In this document: positions 17,001 to 24,897 of the stretch, piece after piece
How positions within the stretch are numbered: the stretch's first letter is position 1
How the letters are laid out: the number at the start of each line of letters is the position of its first letter
From: Capsulimonadaceae bacterium
GTDB lineage: Bacteria; Armatimonadota; Armatimonadia; Armatimonadales; Capsulimonadaceae
Length of the DNA: 64,000 nucleotides
Direction of reading: 5' to 3'
Assembly (NCBI GenBank): GCA_031292625.1
Contig: JARLGU010000001.1
Coordinates: 62,001-126,000, forward strand
Translations under genes and position numbers: made by a program
The notes under the pieces: generated by a model
Databases searched by the model: none
The model's input: only the letters and a program-made list of their open reading frames with translations
Told to the model about the DNA's origin: nothing

Positions 17001-20000
17001 TGAAATGGGTTTTGACTCGCTTTTTCTCACGCAGGCGAGCCAGGCGTTTGGACGTGTGTTCGGCGTCAAAGTGACCTTCCGTGACCTGTTGGACAGCGCG
17101 GGATCGCCGGCCGCGTTGGCGCAAGTGCTGGATGCGAAGCTCCCCTCGGGGCAGTTCATGCCGCCCGCCCCGGCTCCTGCCGCGCCCATTGCGGATGACG
17201 GTCCCGCCGCGGATGCATCGCTCGCCGCCGCGCCTCAATTCTCGCAGTTGCAGGGTGCGCCGACATTTCATACCGCGCCCCAGCCGCCGCCGCGTTCGTC
17301 GGCGGTCGAGACGATTATCGCCCAGCAGCTCTCGATCATGCAGCAGCAACTCGCGGTGCTTGCCGCCCATGGTTTTCCGACCCCCACGAATTTCCCGTCG
17401 TCTAGTCCCATTCCGGCGCTTGCGTCGCTGACCGATGCGCCCGCGCCGCCCGCCGTTCAAGCGCCGCCGCCTGCGCCGCCAACGCCGGCCCCTGAGCCTC
17501 CGAAGGACGCCCAGATGCCCAGGGCGCCATTCAAGCAGCATGGCCCCTTCAAGCCGATCGATCGCGGCGAGACCGGCGGCCTGACGACACGCCAACTTGC
17601 GCATCTGGAAGGCCTGATTGCGCGGTATGAGGCTCGGACGCGAAAGTCCAAGGAGTACACGGCGGCGAACCGCGATGGGTTCGCCGATCCGCGCGCGGTC
17701 GCGGGATTCAAGCAGATCTGGAAAGAAATTGTCTACCCGATCGTCGGCACGCATTCGGCTGGCTCGCGGATATGGGATCTCGATGGCAACGAATATCTCG
17801 ACGTCACTCTTGGCTTCGGCGTGAACCTGTTTGGTCATAAGCCTGACTTCGTCATGCGCGCGGTTGAGGAGCAGATGAAGCTCGGCGTCGAGATCGGTCC
17901 GCAGTCGCCGCTTGCCGGCGAAGTGGTCGACTTGATCCGCAAGCTCACTGGCATGGATCGCGTAACGTTCTGCAATACCGGCTCGGAGTCCGTGATGGCG
18001 TCCGTTCGCGTCGCGAGGACCGTGACGGGCCGCGATAAGGTCGTCTTCTTCAACGGCGATTACCACGGGACACATGATGAGGTGTTGCTGCGCTCTGCCA
18101 ACACGCCGGACCGCTTGCGGTCGCTGCCGATCGCGCCGGGGATCCCGGTTAGCGCCGCGGAGCAGACGATTATTCTGGATTACGGAGCGCCCGAGTCGCT
18201 GGAGATTATCCGGCAGCACGCGAAGGAGCTTGCGGCCGTGCTTGTCGAGCCCGTACAGTCGCGGAATCCCGATTTGCAGCCGCGCGACTTCTTGCACGAA
18301 CTGCGAAAGATCACCGAAGAGAACGGCGTCGCGCTTATCTTCGACGAAGTGATTACCGGCTTCCGCAGCCATCCCGGCGGCGCGCAAGCAGTCTTCGGTG
18401 TTCGCGCGGATTTGGCGACATACGGCAAGGTAATCGGCGGCGGAATGCCGTTCGGCGTCGTCGCGGGATCGCGGGAGTATATGGATGCCTTCGACGGCGG
18501 CTCGTGGAGCTACGGCGATGCGTCCTTCCCTGAAGTCGGCGTCACGTTTTTCGCAGGTACGTTCGTGCGGCATCCGCTTGCAATGGCGGCCGCGCGCGCC
18601 GTGCTCAGGCGGCTCGTCGAGCGCAGCCCGTCGCTGCAAAATGACCTGAACGCGCGGACCGGCGCGTTTGTCGCCGATCTCAACAGCCATTTTAAGAGCG
18701 TCGGCGCGCCAATCCACATTCCGCACTTTTCGTCACAGTTCTATCTGCACTTTGAGAGCGACGTCAAATGGGGCAGTCTCCTCTGGCACCATATGCGCGA
18801 GAAGGGGATTCATATTTGGGAAGGCCGTCCTTGTTTCCTTTCCACCGCGCATACCGACGAGGATGTCGCGTACCTCGCCTGGGCGTTCAAGGCCAGCGTC
18901 GCCGAGATGCAGGAAGGCGGTTTCCTCCCCGGACACACGCCGTCCGTGCCAGAGCGCCCGCGCCTGCAGCCGGTCGTCGCCATCCCGGAACAGGTTCCCG
19001 TCGTCACGCCGTCCGACGCTCAAGCGCCGCGCCCGTCGATGTTCGCATCCCGTCCCGCAGCGCCGCTATTCGCCTCGCCTGAGCCGGTGGCCGCGGAAGC
19101 TGAGCCTGTCGCGGTTGCCTCGCCTGAGCCGGTGGCCGCGGAATCTGAGCCGGTGGCCGTTGCCGCGCCTGAGCCGGTGGTAGCGGAAGCTGAGCCCGCC
19201 TTCGTTGCCGCGCCTGAGCCGGTGTTCGCGGAAGCTGAGCCCGCCGTCGTATCCGCGCCTGAGCCGGTGGCCCAAGTCTCGTTGCGCGCGCCGCTTACGG
19301 AGAATCAGCGGGAGATCTGGCTTGCCGTGAAGATGGCGGACAATGCGACGCGTGCGTTCGATGAGTCGATTGCTCTGCATTTGCGCGGTCCGCTGGAAAT
19401 GACGGCCTTGCTGAGCGCTTTCGATCAACTATGCGCTCGTCATGAAGCGTTCCGGACGACGTTTTCAGCGGATGGGGCTGAGCAGATCGTCGCGCCGGAG
19501 GGCCGCATCGAGCCGAAGTTCGACGATCTCAGCAATTTAGATCTCGCCGAGGCGGATCGCGCGCTGAATGCTCTCCTGGCCGAAGAAGGTTCGCAGGCGT
19601 TCGATCTGGACAACGGACCGCTGTTTAGCATCCGCATCGTCAAGATGGATGCCCTGTACCACGTCGTTTCCATTACGGGACACCACATTGTGTTCGACGG
19701 CTGGTCGCTCGGCGTCGCTCTTGACGAGTTGGCCGCGTTGTATTCGGCCGCCGTCGAGGGGCGCGACGCCGGACTGCCGGATGCGGAGCGGTATACGGAT
19801 TATGCGCGTGCGCAGGAGGCTGCGGCGGGCCTTCCGGAGACGCGGGAGACGCGGCAGTACTGGCTGGAGCAGATTGACGGCGAGATGTCGGTCCCGCAGC
19901 TTCCAACCGATCGCCCACGTCGCGCGGCTCGCTCTTTCGCCGGGTCCTGCGAGACGTTGAGCATACCGGGCGGCCTATTGACCGGGCTGCGGCAGGTTGG

Positions 20001-23000
20001 TTTTTCAAAGGGCTGCACTCTTTTGGCGACGACCTGCGCGGCATGGAGCGTATTGCTGGCGCGCCTAACCGGGCAGCAGACGGTAACGATCGGTTTGCCG
20101 TCGGCGGGGCAGCAGACGTCTGAGAACCAGCGTCTGCTAGGGCACTGCGTCAACTTGCTGCCGGTCAAGTTTTGCCCGGATGCGGGCGCGCCGTTTATCG
20201 ACACACTGGTTGCAACGCGAAATGCGCTGCTGGATGCGTACGATCATCAGAATTGCACGTTCGGCTCGCTTATCGACGGCCTGCATCTGATGCGCCGGGG
20301 AGGAGCGCCGCCTCTTGTGTCGGTTACGTTCAATGTTGAGCGCCGTCCGGCCGGGCTGAAGTTTGCCGGGCTTGAACACGAGTTTACGACCAACCCGCGC
20401 CAGTTCTATCAGTTCGACCTGGGCATCAATATTGTCGAAACGGATGCGGAGCTATTAATTGAAGCCAACTACGATTCCGATCTGTTCGATGCGTCGACCG
20501 TCCGGCGTTGGCTTGGCCATTATCGAGGCGTTCTCGAGGCTTTCGTCGATAATCCGGCGCTGCTCGTGGGAGATGTCGACATCCTGACCGCCGAGCAGCG
20601 CACTCAAATGACCGTCGCGTGGAGCGGGCGCTCCGCCAAATATCCGCGCGACGCGAGCATTTGCGGACTGTTCGAGGAGGTCGTCAAGCTTACGCCGGAC
20701 AAGAGTGCGGCGACGCTCAGCGATCGCAAGATTACATATCGGCAGGTGAACGGCTACTCAAACCAGCTTGCGCGTTACCTCCTTGAACAGGGCGCTGGAC
20801 CGGGCAAGTTCGTGGGTATCCTCGTCGACCGGTCGTTTGAGATGCTGATCGGTTTGCTTGCAATCCTCAAGACCGGCGCGGCCTATCTGCCTGTCGATCC
20901 CGGGCAGCCGCGTCTGCGCACTCTTACGATCCTCGAGACGGCGGGAGTCGATCTGGTCGTTACCCAGGAGAAGCATGCCGGCGCATTCGCGGGGACGACG
21001 TTGCGGACAATCCGCATGGACACGGAGTGGCATCTTGCGTCAGGCAATTCGTCCACTGACCTGGACATCGTCGTTCCAGCCGACAGCCCCGCGTACGCTC
21101 TGTTCACATCCGGCTCAACCGGCGCGCCCAAGGGCGTCGTCGTTCCGCACCGTGCCGTTGTGCGTCTCGTGCGCGGAACTGATTATGCGACGCTCGGTCC
21201 TGAACAAATTATCCTCCAGCTTGCCCCGCTTGCGTTCGATGCCTCTACATTCGAGATATGGGGCGCGTTGCTGAACGGTGGACGCCTTGTCGTTGCCCCG
21301 CCAGGAGAACTTTCCATTCAGCGGATCGGCGAGGAGATTGCGTCGCACGCCGTGAACACGATGTGGCTGACGGCTGGCCTTTTCCACGCTTTTATTGATT
21401 CCAGCCCAGAGCTTCTTCGCTCGCTTACGCAGCTCCTCGCGGGCGGCGACGTTCTTTCCGTGCCGCACGTCGCAAAGGCGTTGCGCGAGCTGCCGAATAC
21501 CAGATTGATTAATGGATATGGTCCGACCGAGAACACGACGTTTACCTGCTGTCATACGATCACGGCGGCGGATCTGGAACGCTCATCGATTCCGATAGGC
21601 TATCCCATCGCCAATACGCGGGTCTACATCCTCGACGAGCGGCTGCGCCCAGTTCCGCAGGGGGTGGACGGGGAACTGCTTATCGGCGGCGACGGTCTTG
21701 CGCTCGGCTACCTCGGCGATGACGAGCTAACGTCGCGCAAGTTTGTGGCGGATCCGTTTGGCCCCGGCCGTCTCTATCGAAGCGGCGACCGCGCTCGCTG
21801 GCTGCCAAACGGCCTGATCGAGTTTCGCGGCAGGATCGACACGCAGGTCAAGATTCGCGGCTTCCGTGTGGAACCCGGCGAGATCGAGCAGGCGATCGTG
21901 GCGTACCCTGGCGTGCGCGAGGCGCTCGTGGTTGCGCGCAGTCTCGAAGGCGGCGAAAAGCACCTCGTGGCTTATGTTGTTCCGGAGCCGTCCGGGGATC
22001 CGGTCGATACGCTTGTTCTTCGCAATGACCTGGCTGAAAAGCTGCCTTCGTACATGGCGCCGAGCGCGATCTTGATCATCGATGCGATTCCGCTAACGCC
22101 AAGCGGCAAGCCGGATCGCAGGCGTCTGCCCGCGCCAGCGACGGAGGTTTCCAGAACGGTCGTCGATGCCGACCTGCTGCCTCGCAATCGTGTGGAGGCG
22201 TCGCTTTCCGCCATGTTCAAGAATCTATTCGGCCGCCCCGTTGGCGTACACGAAGACTTCTGGGATCTTGGCGGTCATTCGCTATTGGCGCTGAGGCTAA
22301 TTGTGAGCATCGAGAAAGAATTTGGAAAGCGCTTCCCGCTGCAGACGCTTTTCAATGCGCCGACCATAGAAAAACTGTCCGAGGTGGTGCGCGGACCGAT
22401 CTCGAAGGAGACGTGGGCGACGCTGGTTCCTATCCAGTCGCTCGGAACCCGTCCTCCGCTGTACTGCGTTCACCACGCACACGGCGTGATCGCCGGATAC
22501 CGCGATCTTGCCCGGCACTTAGCGCAGGATCAGCCGGTGATCGGCATTCAGGCGCGCGGGCTTGACGGCAGCACGCCTCCGCAGACGAAGGTCGAGGAGA
22601 TCGCGGAAGGCTACGTCAACGATATTCTCGAGGTGAACCCGCGCGGACCCTATCTGCTTTGCGGCCTCTCGTTTGGCGGCATCCTGGCGTTCGAAATGGC
22701 GAAGCAACTCAAGCAGATCGGGCGGCAGGTTCCTTTTGTCGGTTTGATCGACACCTATTCGCCCGAGTACTTCCGCACCAGCGCGGAGCATGAGCAGCAG
22801 GCTCCGTTGGTCTTCAAGGCGCTTGCGCAGATCAATGCGATACGCCACCTTGAGCCGCAGTACCGTGCCGCCTATGTCAGCAACCGGATAAAGCATGGAC
22901 TGAAGCGCCTGCGCGGCGCTCAGGGCAACCAGGATCTCGCCGACGACCTGGACGGCTTTCTGCCTGCCACGCTTCAAATGATTCAGCGGGCCAGCGAGGC

Positions 23001-23235
23001 TGCGATGATGGCGTATTATCCGGAACCGTATCATGGCGAGTTGGTGCTTTTCCGGGCGCAGGAGCGGCTCGACTGGAAGTTTACCGATCCGGAAATGGCG
23101 TGGGGCGGACTGGCGGACCGCATTATCGTCCGGGAGTCGCCGGGCAACCATTACACGATCAACCAGGAACCTTGCGCGGTTGTTCTGGCCAACGAGGTGC
23201 GCCGTGCGATCGACGAGGCGCTGGCGAAGCTGTGA
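14041..23235 (+). CDS. Hybrid PKS-NRPS megasynthase: KS-AT-ACP-aminotransferase-C-A-PCP-TE
   Basis: A 3064-residue assembly-line enzyme. Domains by residue: KS ~10-435 (active Cys189 in SACSTS; EGHGTATPLGD; KSNIGHLAEA); AT ~540-890 (Ser637 in GHSIGE; HAFH 733-736, the malonyl-CoA signature); ACP ~960-1030 (Ser993 in GFDSL); Ala/Pro linker; PLP aminotransferase ~1205-1620 of the glutamate-semialdehyde type used in MycA and McyE (Lys1463 in TYGKVIGGGMP); Glu-Pro repeat linker 1679-1744; C ~1750-2190 (HHIVFDG 1881-1887); A ~2200-2680 (FTSGSTG 2355-2361; D2400; pocket read as D-A-F-W-L-A-G-T-F, close to the valine code); PCP (Ser2747); TE ~2800-3055 (Ser2877 in GLSFGG; late GNHYT). KR, DH, ER and methyltransferase are absent, so the beta-ketone should be transaminated rather than reduced. 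ATG 14041 is preceded by a TTG in frame. Confidence 0.95.
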   Translation: MLTTNTTYRESAVAIVGLAGRFPGAPDVDVFWRNLRAGVESVSTLTDAQIVASGCDPGVLSDPSYVRARALLDDVDQFDAPLFGFTPRDAETADPQQRVMLELAWAALESAGCDPSRFDGAIGVYAGSSLNTYLLANLLPDRASVQDLVSAYQVGGYGTIIGNDKDYLATRISYKLDLRGPSVVVQSACSTSLVAVSQAVHSLISGQCDMALAGGVSITFPQERGYVYQEGAIVSPDGHCRPFDANAAGTVFGSGAGLVVLRRLDDAIANGDPIRAVILGTGLSNDGALKVSYMAPSVDGQAEAIRRAHRMAGIDPETISYVEGHGTATPLGDPIEIAALTKAFRDGGSSHNGFCLLGSSKSNIGHLAEASGVAGLLKTVLALEHGEIPPSLHYDAPNPRIDFDQSPFRVVNRLTPWQPPSGTPRRAGVSSFGVGGTNAHVVVEQAPDRPQPAAPTRSQQLFVLSARTETALAAMAERLASHIQGRPVIDLADVAYTLQVGRRELDYRRTVVASNAADAIERLRSPGELSPKKAGKAKNVAFLFPGQGSQHVNMARELYDTEPAFRQDVDACAERLTQHLGLDLRDLLFPCPEKAEEAARLLTETRVTQPALFAIEYAVAMLWVEWGIVPDALMGHSIGEYVAATLAGVFSLDDALRIVAARGRLMQSMPPGTMLAVRLPEDEVRALIGPELSIAALNSPMLTVVSGAQEAIDELDKRLEELGKPARRLHTSHAFHSAMMEPMLPEFRREFDGVNLERPRIPFVSDVTGDWITDEQAVDPEYWVQHVRLPVRFATGVATLLRDEGRVLLETGPSNVLTALAKQAAPGRASMIFSSLDHPTAEGSQSAYFAGALGRLWQAGITPDWLAFHGGQPRQRVVLPSYPFEHRRYWVSPPSSPERPSSPGKPAGGDYARIETYDAGVPVNDLARNGSDTGPEPSLARDHENAVIMNYNEPASRADHLVSRILEVVHDLSGLSVDAIDPTASFLEMGFDSLFLTQASQAFGRVFGVKVTFRDLLDSAGSPAALAQVLDAKLPSGQFMPPAPAPAAPIADDGPAADASLAAAPQFSQLQGAPTFHTAPQPPPRSSAVETIIAQQLSIMQQQLAVLAAHGFPTPTNFPSSSPIPALASLTDAPAPPAVQAPPPAPPTPAPEPPKDAQMPRAPFKQHGPFKPIDRGETGGLTTRQLAHLEGLIARYEARTRKSKEYTAANRDGFADPRAVAGFKQIWKEIVYPIVGTHSAGSRIWDLDGNEYLDVTLGFGVNLFGHKPDFVMRAVEEQMKLGVEIGPQSPLAGEVVDLIRKLTGMDRVTFCNTGSESVMASVRVARTVTGRDKVVFFNGDYHGTHDEVLLRSANTPDRLRSLPIAPGIPVSAAEQTIILDYGAPESLEIIRQHAKELAAVLVEPVQSRNPDLQPRDFLHELRKITEENGVALIFDEVITGFRSHPGGAQAVFGVRADLATYGKVIGGGMPFGVVAGSREYMDAFDGGSWSYGDASFPEVGVTFFAGTFVRHPLAMAAARAVLRRLVERSPSLQNDLNARTGAFVADLNSHFKSVGAPIHIPHFSSQFYLHFESDVKWGSLLWHHMREKGIHIWEGRPCFLSTAHTDEDVAYLAWAFKASVAEMQEGGFLPGHTPSVPERPRLQPVVAIPEQVPVVTPSDAQAPRPSMFASRPAAPLFASPEPVAAEAEPVAVASPEPVAAESEPVAVAAPEPVVAEAEPAFVAAPEPVFAEAEPAVVSAPEPVAQVSLRAPLTENQREIWLAVKMADNATRAFDESIALHLRGPLEMTALLSAFDQLCARHEAFRTTFSADGAEQIVAPEGRIEPKFDDLSNLDLAEADRALNALLAEEGSQAFDLDNGPLFSIRIVKMDALYHVVSITGHHIVFDGWSLGVALDELAALYSAAVEGRDAGLPDAERYTDYARAQEAAAGLPETRETRQYWLEQIDGEMSVPQLPTDRPRRAARSFAGSCETLSIPGGLLTGLRQVGFSKGCTLLATTCAAWSVLLARLTGQQTVTIGLPSAGQQTSENQRLLGHCVNLLPVKFCPDAGAPFIDTLVATRNALLDAYDHQNCTFGSLIDGLHLMRRGGAPPLVSVTFNVERRPAGLKFAGLEHEFTTNPRQFYQFDLGINIVETDAELLIEANYDSDLFDASTVRRWLGHYRGVLEAFVDNPALLVGDVDILTAEQRTQMTVAWSGRSAKYPRDASICGLFEEVVKLTPDKSAATLSDRKITYRQVNGYSNQLARYLLEQGAGPGKFVGILVDRSFEMLIGLLAILKTGAAYLPVDPGQPRLRTLTILETAGVDLVVTQEKHAGAFAGTTLRTIRMDTEWHLASGNSSTDLDIVVPADSPAYALFTSGSTGAPKGVVVPHRAVVRLVRGTDYATLGPEQIILQLAPLAFDASTFEIWGALLNGGRLVVAPPGELSIQRIGEEIASHAVNTMWLTAGLFHAFIDSSPELLRSLTQLLAGGDVLSVPHVAKALRELPNTRLINGYGPTENTTFTCCHTITAADLERSSIPIGYPIANTRVYILDERLRPVPQGVDGELLIGGDGLALGYLGDDELTSRKFVADPFGPGRLYRSGDRARWLPNGLIEFRGRIDTQVKIRGFRVEPGEIEQAIVAYPGVREALVVARSLEGGEKHLVAYVVPEPSGDPVDTLVLRNDLAEKLPSYMAPSAILIIDAIPLTPSGKPDRRRLPAPATEVSRTVVDADLLPRNRVEASLSAMFKNLFGRPVGVHEDFWDLGGHSLLALRLIVSIEKEFGKRFPLQTLFNAPTIEKLSEVVRGPISKETWATLVPIQSLGTRPPLYCVHHAHGVIAGYRDLARHLAQDQPVIGIQARGLDGSTPPQTKVEEIAEGYVNDILEVNPRGPYLLCGLSFGGILAFEMAKQLKQIGRQVPFVGLIDTYSPEYFRTSAEHEQQAPLVFKALAQINAIRHLEPQYRAAYVSNRIKHGLKRLRGAQGNQDLADDLDGFLPATLQMIQRASEAAMMAYYPEPYHGELVLFRAQERLDWKFTDPEMAWGGLADRIIVRESPGNHYTINQEPCAVVLANEVRRAIDEALAKL
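19075..19272 (+). repeat. 45-bp tandem repeats encoding a Glu-Pro linker inside the megasynthase
   Basis: Four units of 15 codons plus a partial fifth, pattern (S/A)PEPVxAExEPxxVx, residues 1679-1744, joining the aminotransferase to the condensation domain. Units differ by a few substitutions. Confidence 0.85.
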
Positions 23236-23942
23236 ACCCCGCCGACATTGCGTGGCAAACGCTGGATGCGCCGCCGCCTTTGATCGGCGGTGAACTGCAT
23301 GTTTGGCGAATCCAGACCGGACGAATGGATTCGCGCTGGGCGGCTCAGCGGCTCAACCAGGTCGAAGCCGCCCGCGCGGACCGGATCATTGACGATCGGA
23401 TGCGGATAGAATGGGCTGCGTCTCGCGTGGCCTTGCGAACTCTTTTAGGCGGCTACCTGGTAGTTAAGCCGGAGCGCATAGTCTTCAATCTTGGCGAAAG
23501 CGGCAAGCCCTTCCTTGAGGGAAAGCCGATTGAGTTTAACCTTTCGCATACCGGAGGTCTGGCTCTCGCGGCCTTTGCGACCGGTAATCCGGTTGGGATC
23601 GATGTTGAGTACATGCGCGAGGATCTCGATCCGCTTGATGTTGCCCCCGCTGTCTTTGCGCCGGACGAACTTCGCCGGGTCCAGAACGCCGCTCCGGATT
23701 GTGGACTGATCGTATTTTACGGCTTGTGGACGCATAAGGAAGCCTGGCTGAAAATGCTCGGAACCGGCCTCGTCGACGATCTGTCTGCTTATTCTCTCGC
23801 GCACCTACCTGCGCATTTGCGTCCGTCACGGTTATGCGATCTGCCCGCCGGGCCCGGTTACAAGGCCGCCGCCGCATTGAAGCATCCCATCGATGCTGTT
23901 CGGTTGTTCGATTTCGGCTTCGACCAGTGCTCAAACCCATGA
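23232..23942 (+). CDS. Sfp-type 4'-phosphopantetheinyl transferase
   Basis: A 236-residue protein starting at the GTG that overlaps the megasynthase stop by 4 nt (GTGA). It carries the Sfp motifs FNLSHTGGLALAAF, PVGIDVEYM (magnesium-binding Asp) and YGLWTHKEAWLKMLGTGL. These enzymes move phosphopantetheine from CoA onto carrier-domain serines; here the likely targets are Ser579 of the A-PCP protein and Ser993 and Ser2747 of the megasynthase. Translational coupling suggests a dedicated activator. The longer frame back to 23100 lies inside the thioesterase and has no homology. Confidence 0.93.
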   Translation: MNPADIAWQTLDAPPPLIGGELHVWRIQTGRMDSRWAAQRLNQVEAARADRIIDDRMRIEWAASRVALRTLLGGYLVVKPERIVFNLGESGKPFLEGKPIEFNLSHTGGLALAAFATGNPVGIDVEYMREDLDPLDVAPAVFAPDELRRVQNAAPDCGLIVFYGLWTHKEAWLKMLGTGLVDDLSAYSLAHLPAHLRPSRLCDLPAGPGYKAAAALKHPIDAVRLFDFGFDQCSNP

Positions 23943-24868
23943 TTACTATTATCACGCCTGCCTACAACGCAGCGAAGTTTATCGGGCTAACAATTGAAAG
24001 CGTCGTTGCGCAAAGCGACGCGAACTGGCAACTCATTGTCGTCGACGATGGATCGGCGGATGCAACCGGCGATATTGTTCGGGGATGGAGCGAACGCGAC
24101 GCCAGGATTCGCTTTGCGGCGCAAACGAACGCGGGGGCTTCGGCTGCGCGCAATTATGGGATGCGTCTGCTCGACGAGGCCAGCGAATATGTATTGTTCC
24201 TCGATGCCGACGATCTGCTCGAACCGGACGCGCTGACGATCTTGGGGGCGGCGCTGTCAGCGTCACCCGATTCGTCGGCGGCGTACGGGCTGGCTCGAAA
24301 GATTTCCGAGGCAGGAGATTTAATCGACCCGGGTTCCCTCGAGGCCCACCAAAGACAGCGCTTTGGCGTGGAGGGCGACCATGTGATCGCTTGGCCTGCC
24401 GATCGCCCGACGACGTTTGAGGTGGAAGCGGTTACGGAAGTGATCATCACGCCGGGAACGGTTCTCATTCGACGCGACGCGTTACAGCGTGCGGGCGAGT
24501 GGGTGGAAGACATACGTCTCTGGGAGGATTGGGACCTTTGGCTTAGGCTAACACGTATCGCGCCGATGCTGTTTGTGGATGCTCCCGTTCTAGGGTACCG
24601 ATGGCACCACACGAACGCGTCGGGAAACGATGAAAAGCTAGACTACTGGTCGCGCGTCGTCCGCGCGCGGTTTCTCGCATCGCTGGCGAACGAGCCGGAC
24701 CTGCTGCGCATTGCGATGATCGGTGCGGCGTTTCACCATCAGAGGTTGATCGATGGCCGGATCGGGTGGGCGCGGGCCAGTATGAAGCGATTGGACTTCG
24801 CGAACGCTCTCCGCCAACTCAGGCATGCCTATCTATTGAAGCGAATGGGCGCGTATCCGAGCGTATGA
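23939..24868 (+). CDS. Family 2 glycosyltransferase, last gene of the NRPS-PKS operon
   Basis: A 309-residue GT-A fold enzyme: ITIITPAYNAAKFIGLTIESV at the N-terminus, nucleotide-sugar motif VVDDGSADATG, NAGASAARNYGM, the DxD-type metal site LFLDADDLLEPDA, and the acceptor/catalytic WEDWDLWLRLT. No membrane segments. Its ATG overlaps the PPTase stop (ATGA), so it is made with the biosynthetic proteins and may glycosylate the product or a carrier. It could equally be an unrelated cell-surface transferase captured in the operon; the acceptor is unknown. Confidence 0.9.
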   Translation: MITIITPAYNAAKFIGLTIESVVAQSDANWQLIVVDDGSADATGDIVRGWSERDARIRFAAQTNAGASAARNYGMRLLDEASEYVLFLDADDLLEPDALTILGAALSASPDSSAAYGLARKISEAGDLIDPGSLEAHQRQRFGVEGDHVIAWPADRPTTFEVEAVTEVIITPGTVLIRRDALQRAGEWVEDIRLWEDWDLWLRLTRIAPMLFVDAPVLGYRWHHTNASGNDEKLDYWSRVVRARFLASLANEPDLLRIAMIGAAFHHQRLIDGRIGWARASMKRLDFANALRQLRHAYLLKRMGAYPSV

Positions 24869-24897
24869 TGCGTTTGGGCGGTAGGCTGTCGTTTGTG

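Noticed and set aside
16927-18726. 599-codon open frame on the minus strand inside the megasynthase
   Set aside because: Arginine-rich product with no recognisable motif, lying opposite the ACP-aminotransferase region whose plus-strand domains are unambiguous; a GC-rich antisense shadow.
19075-19272. 45-bp repeats considered as a CRISPR-like array
   Set aside because: No spacers; the repeats are directly abutting, in frame and coding.
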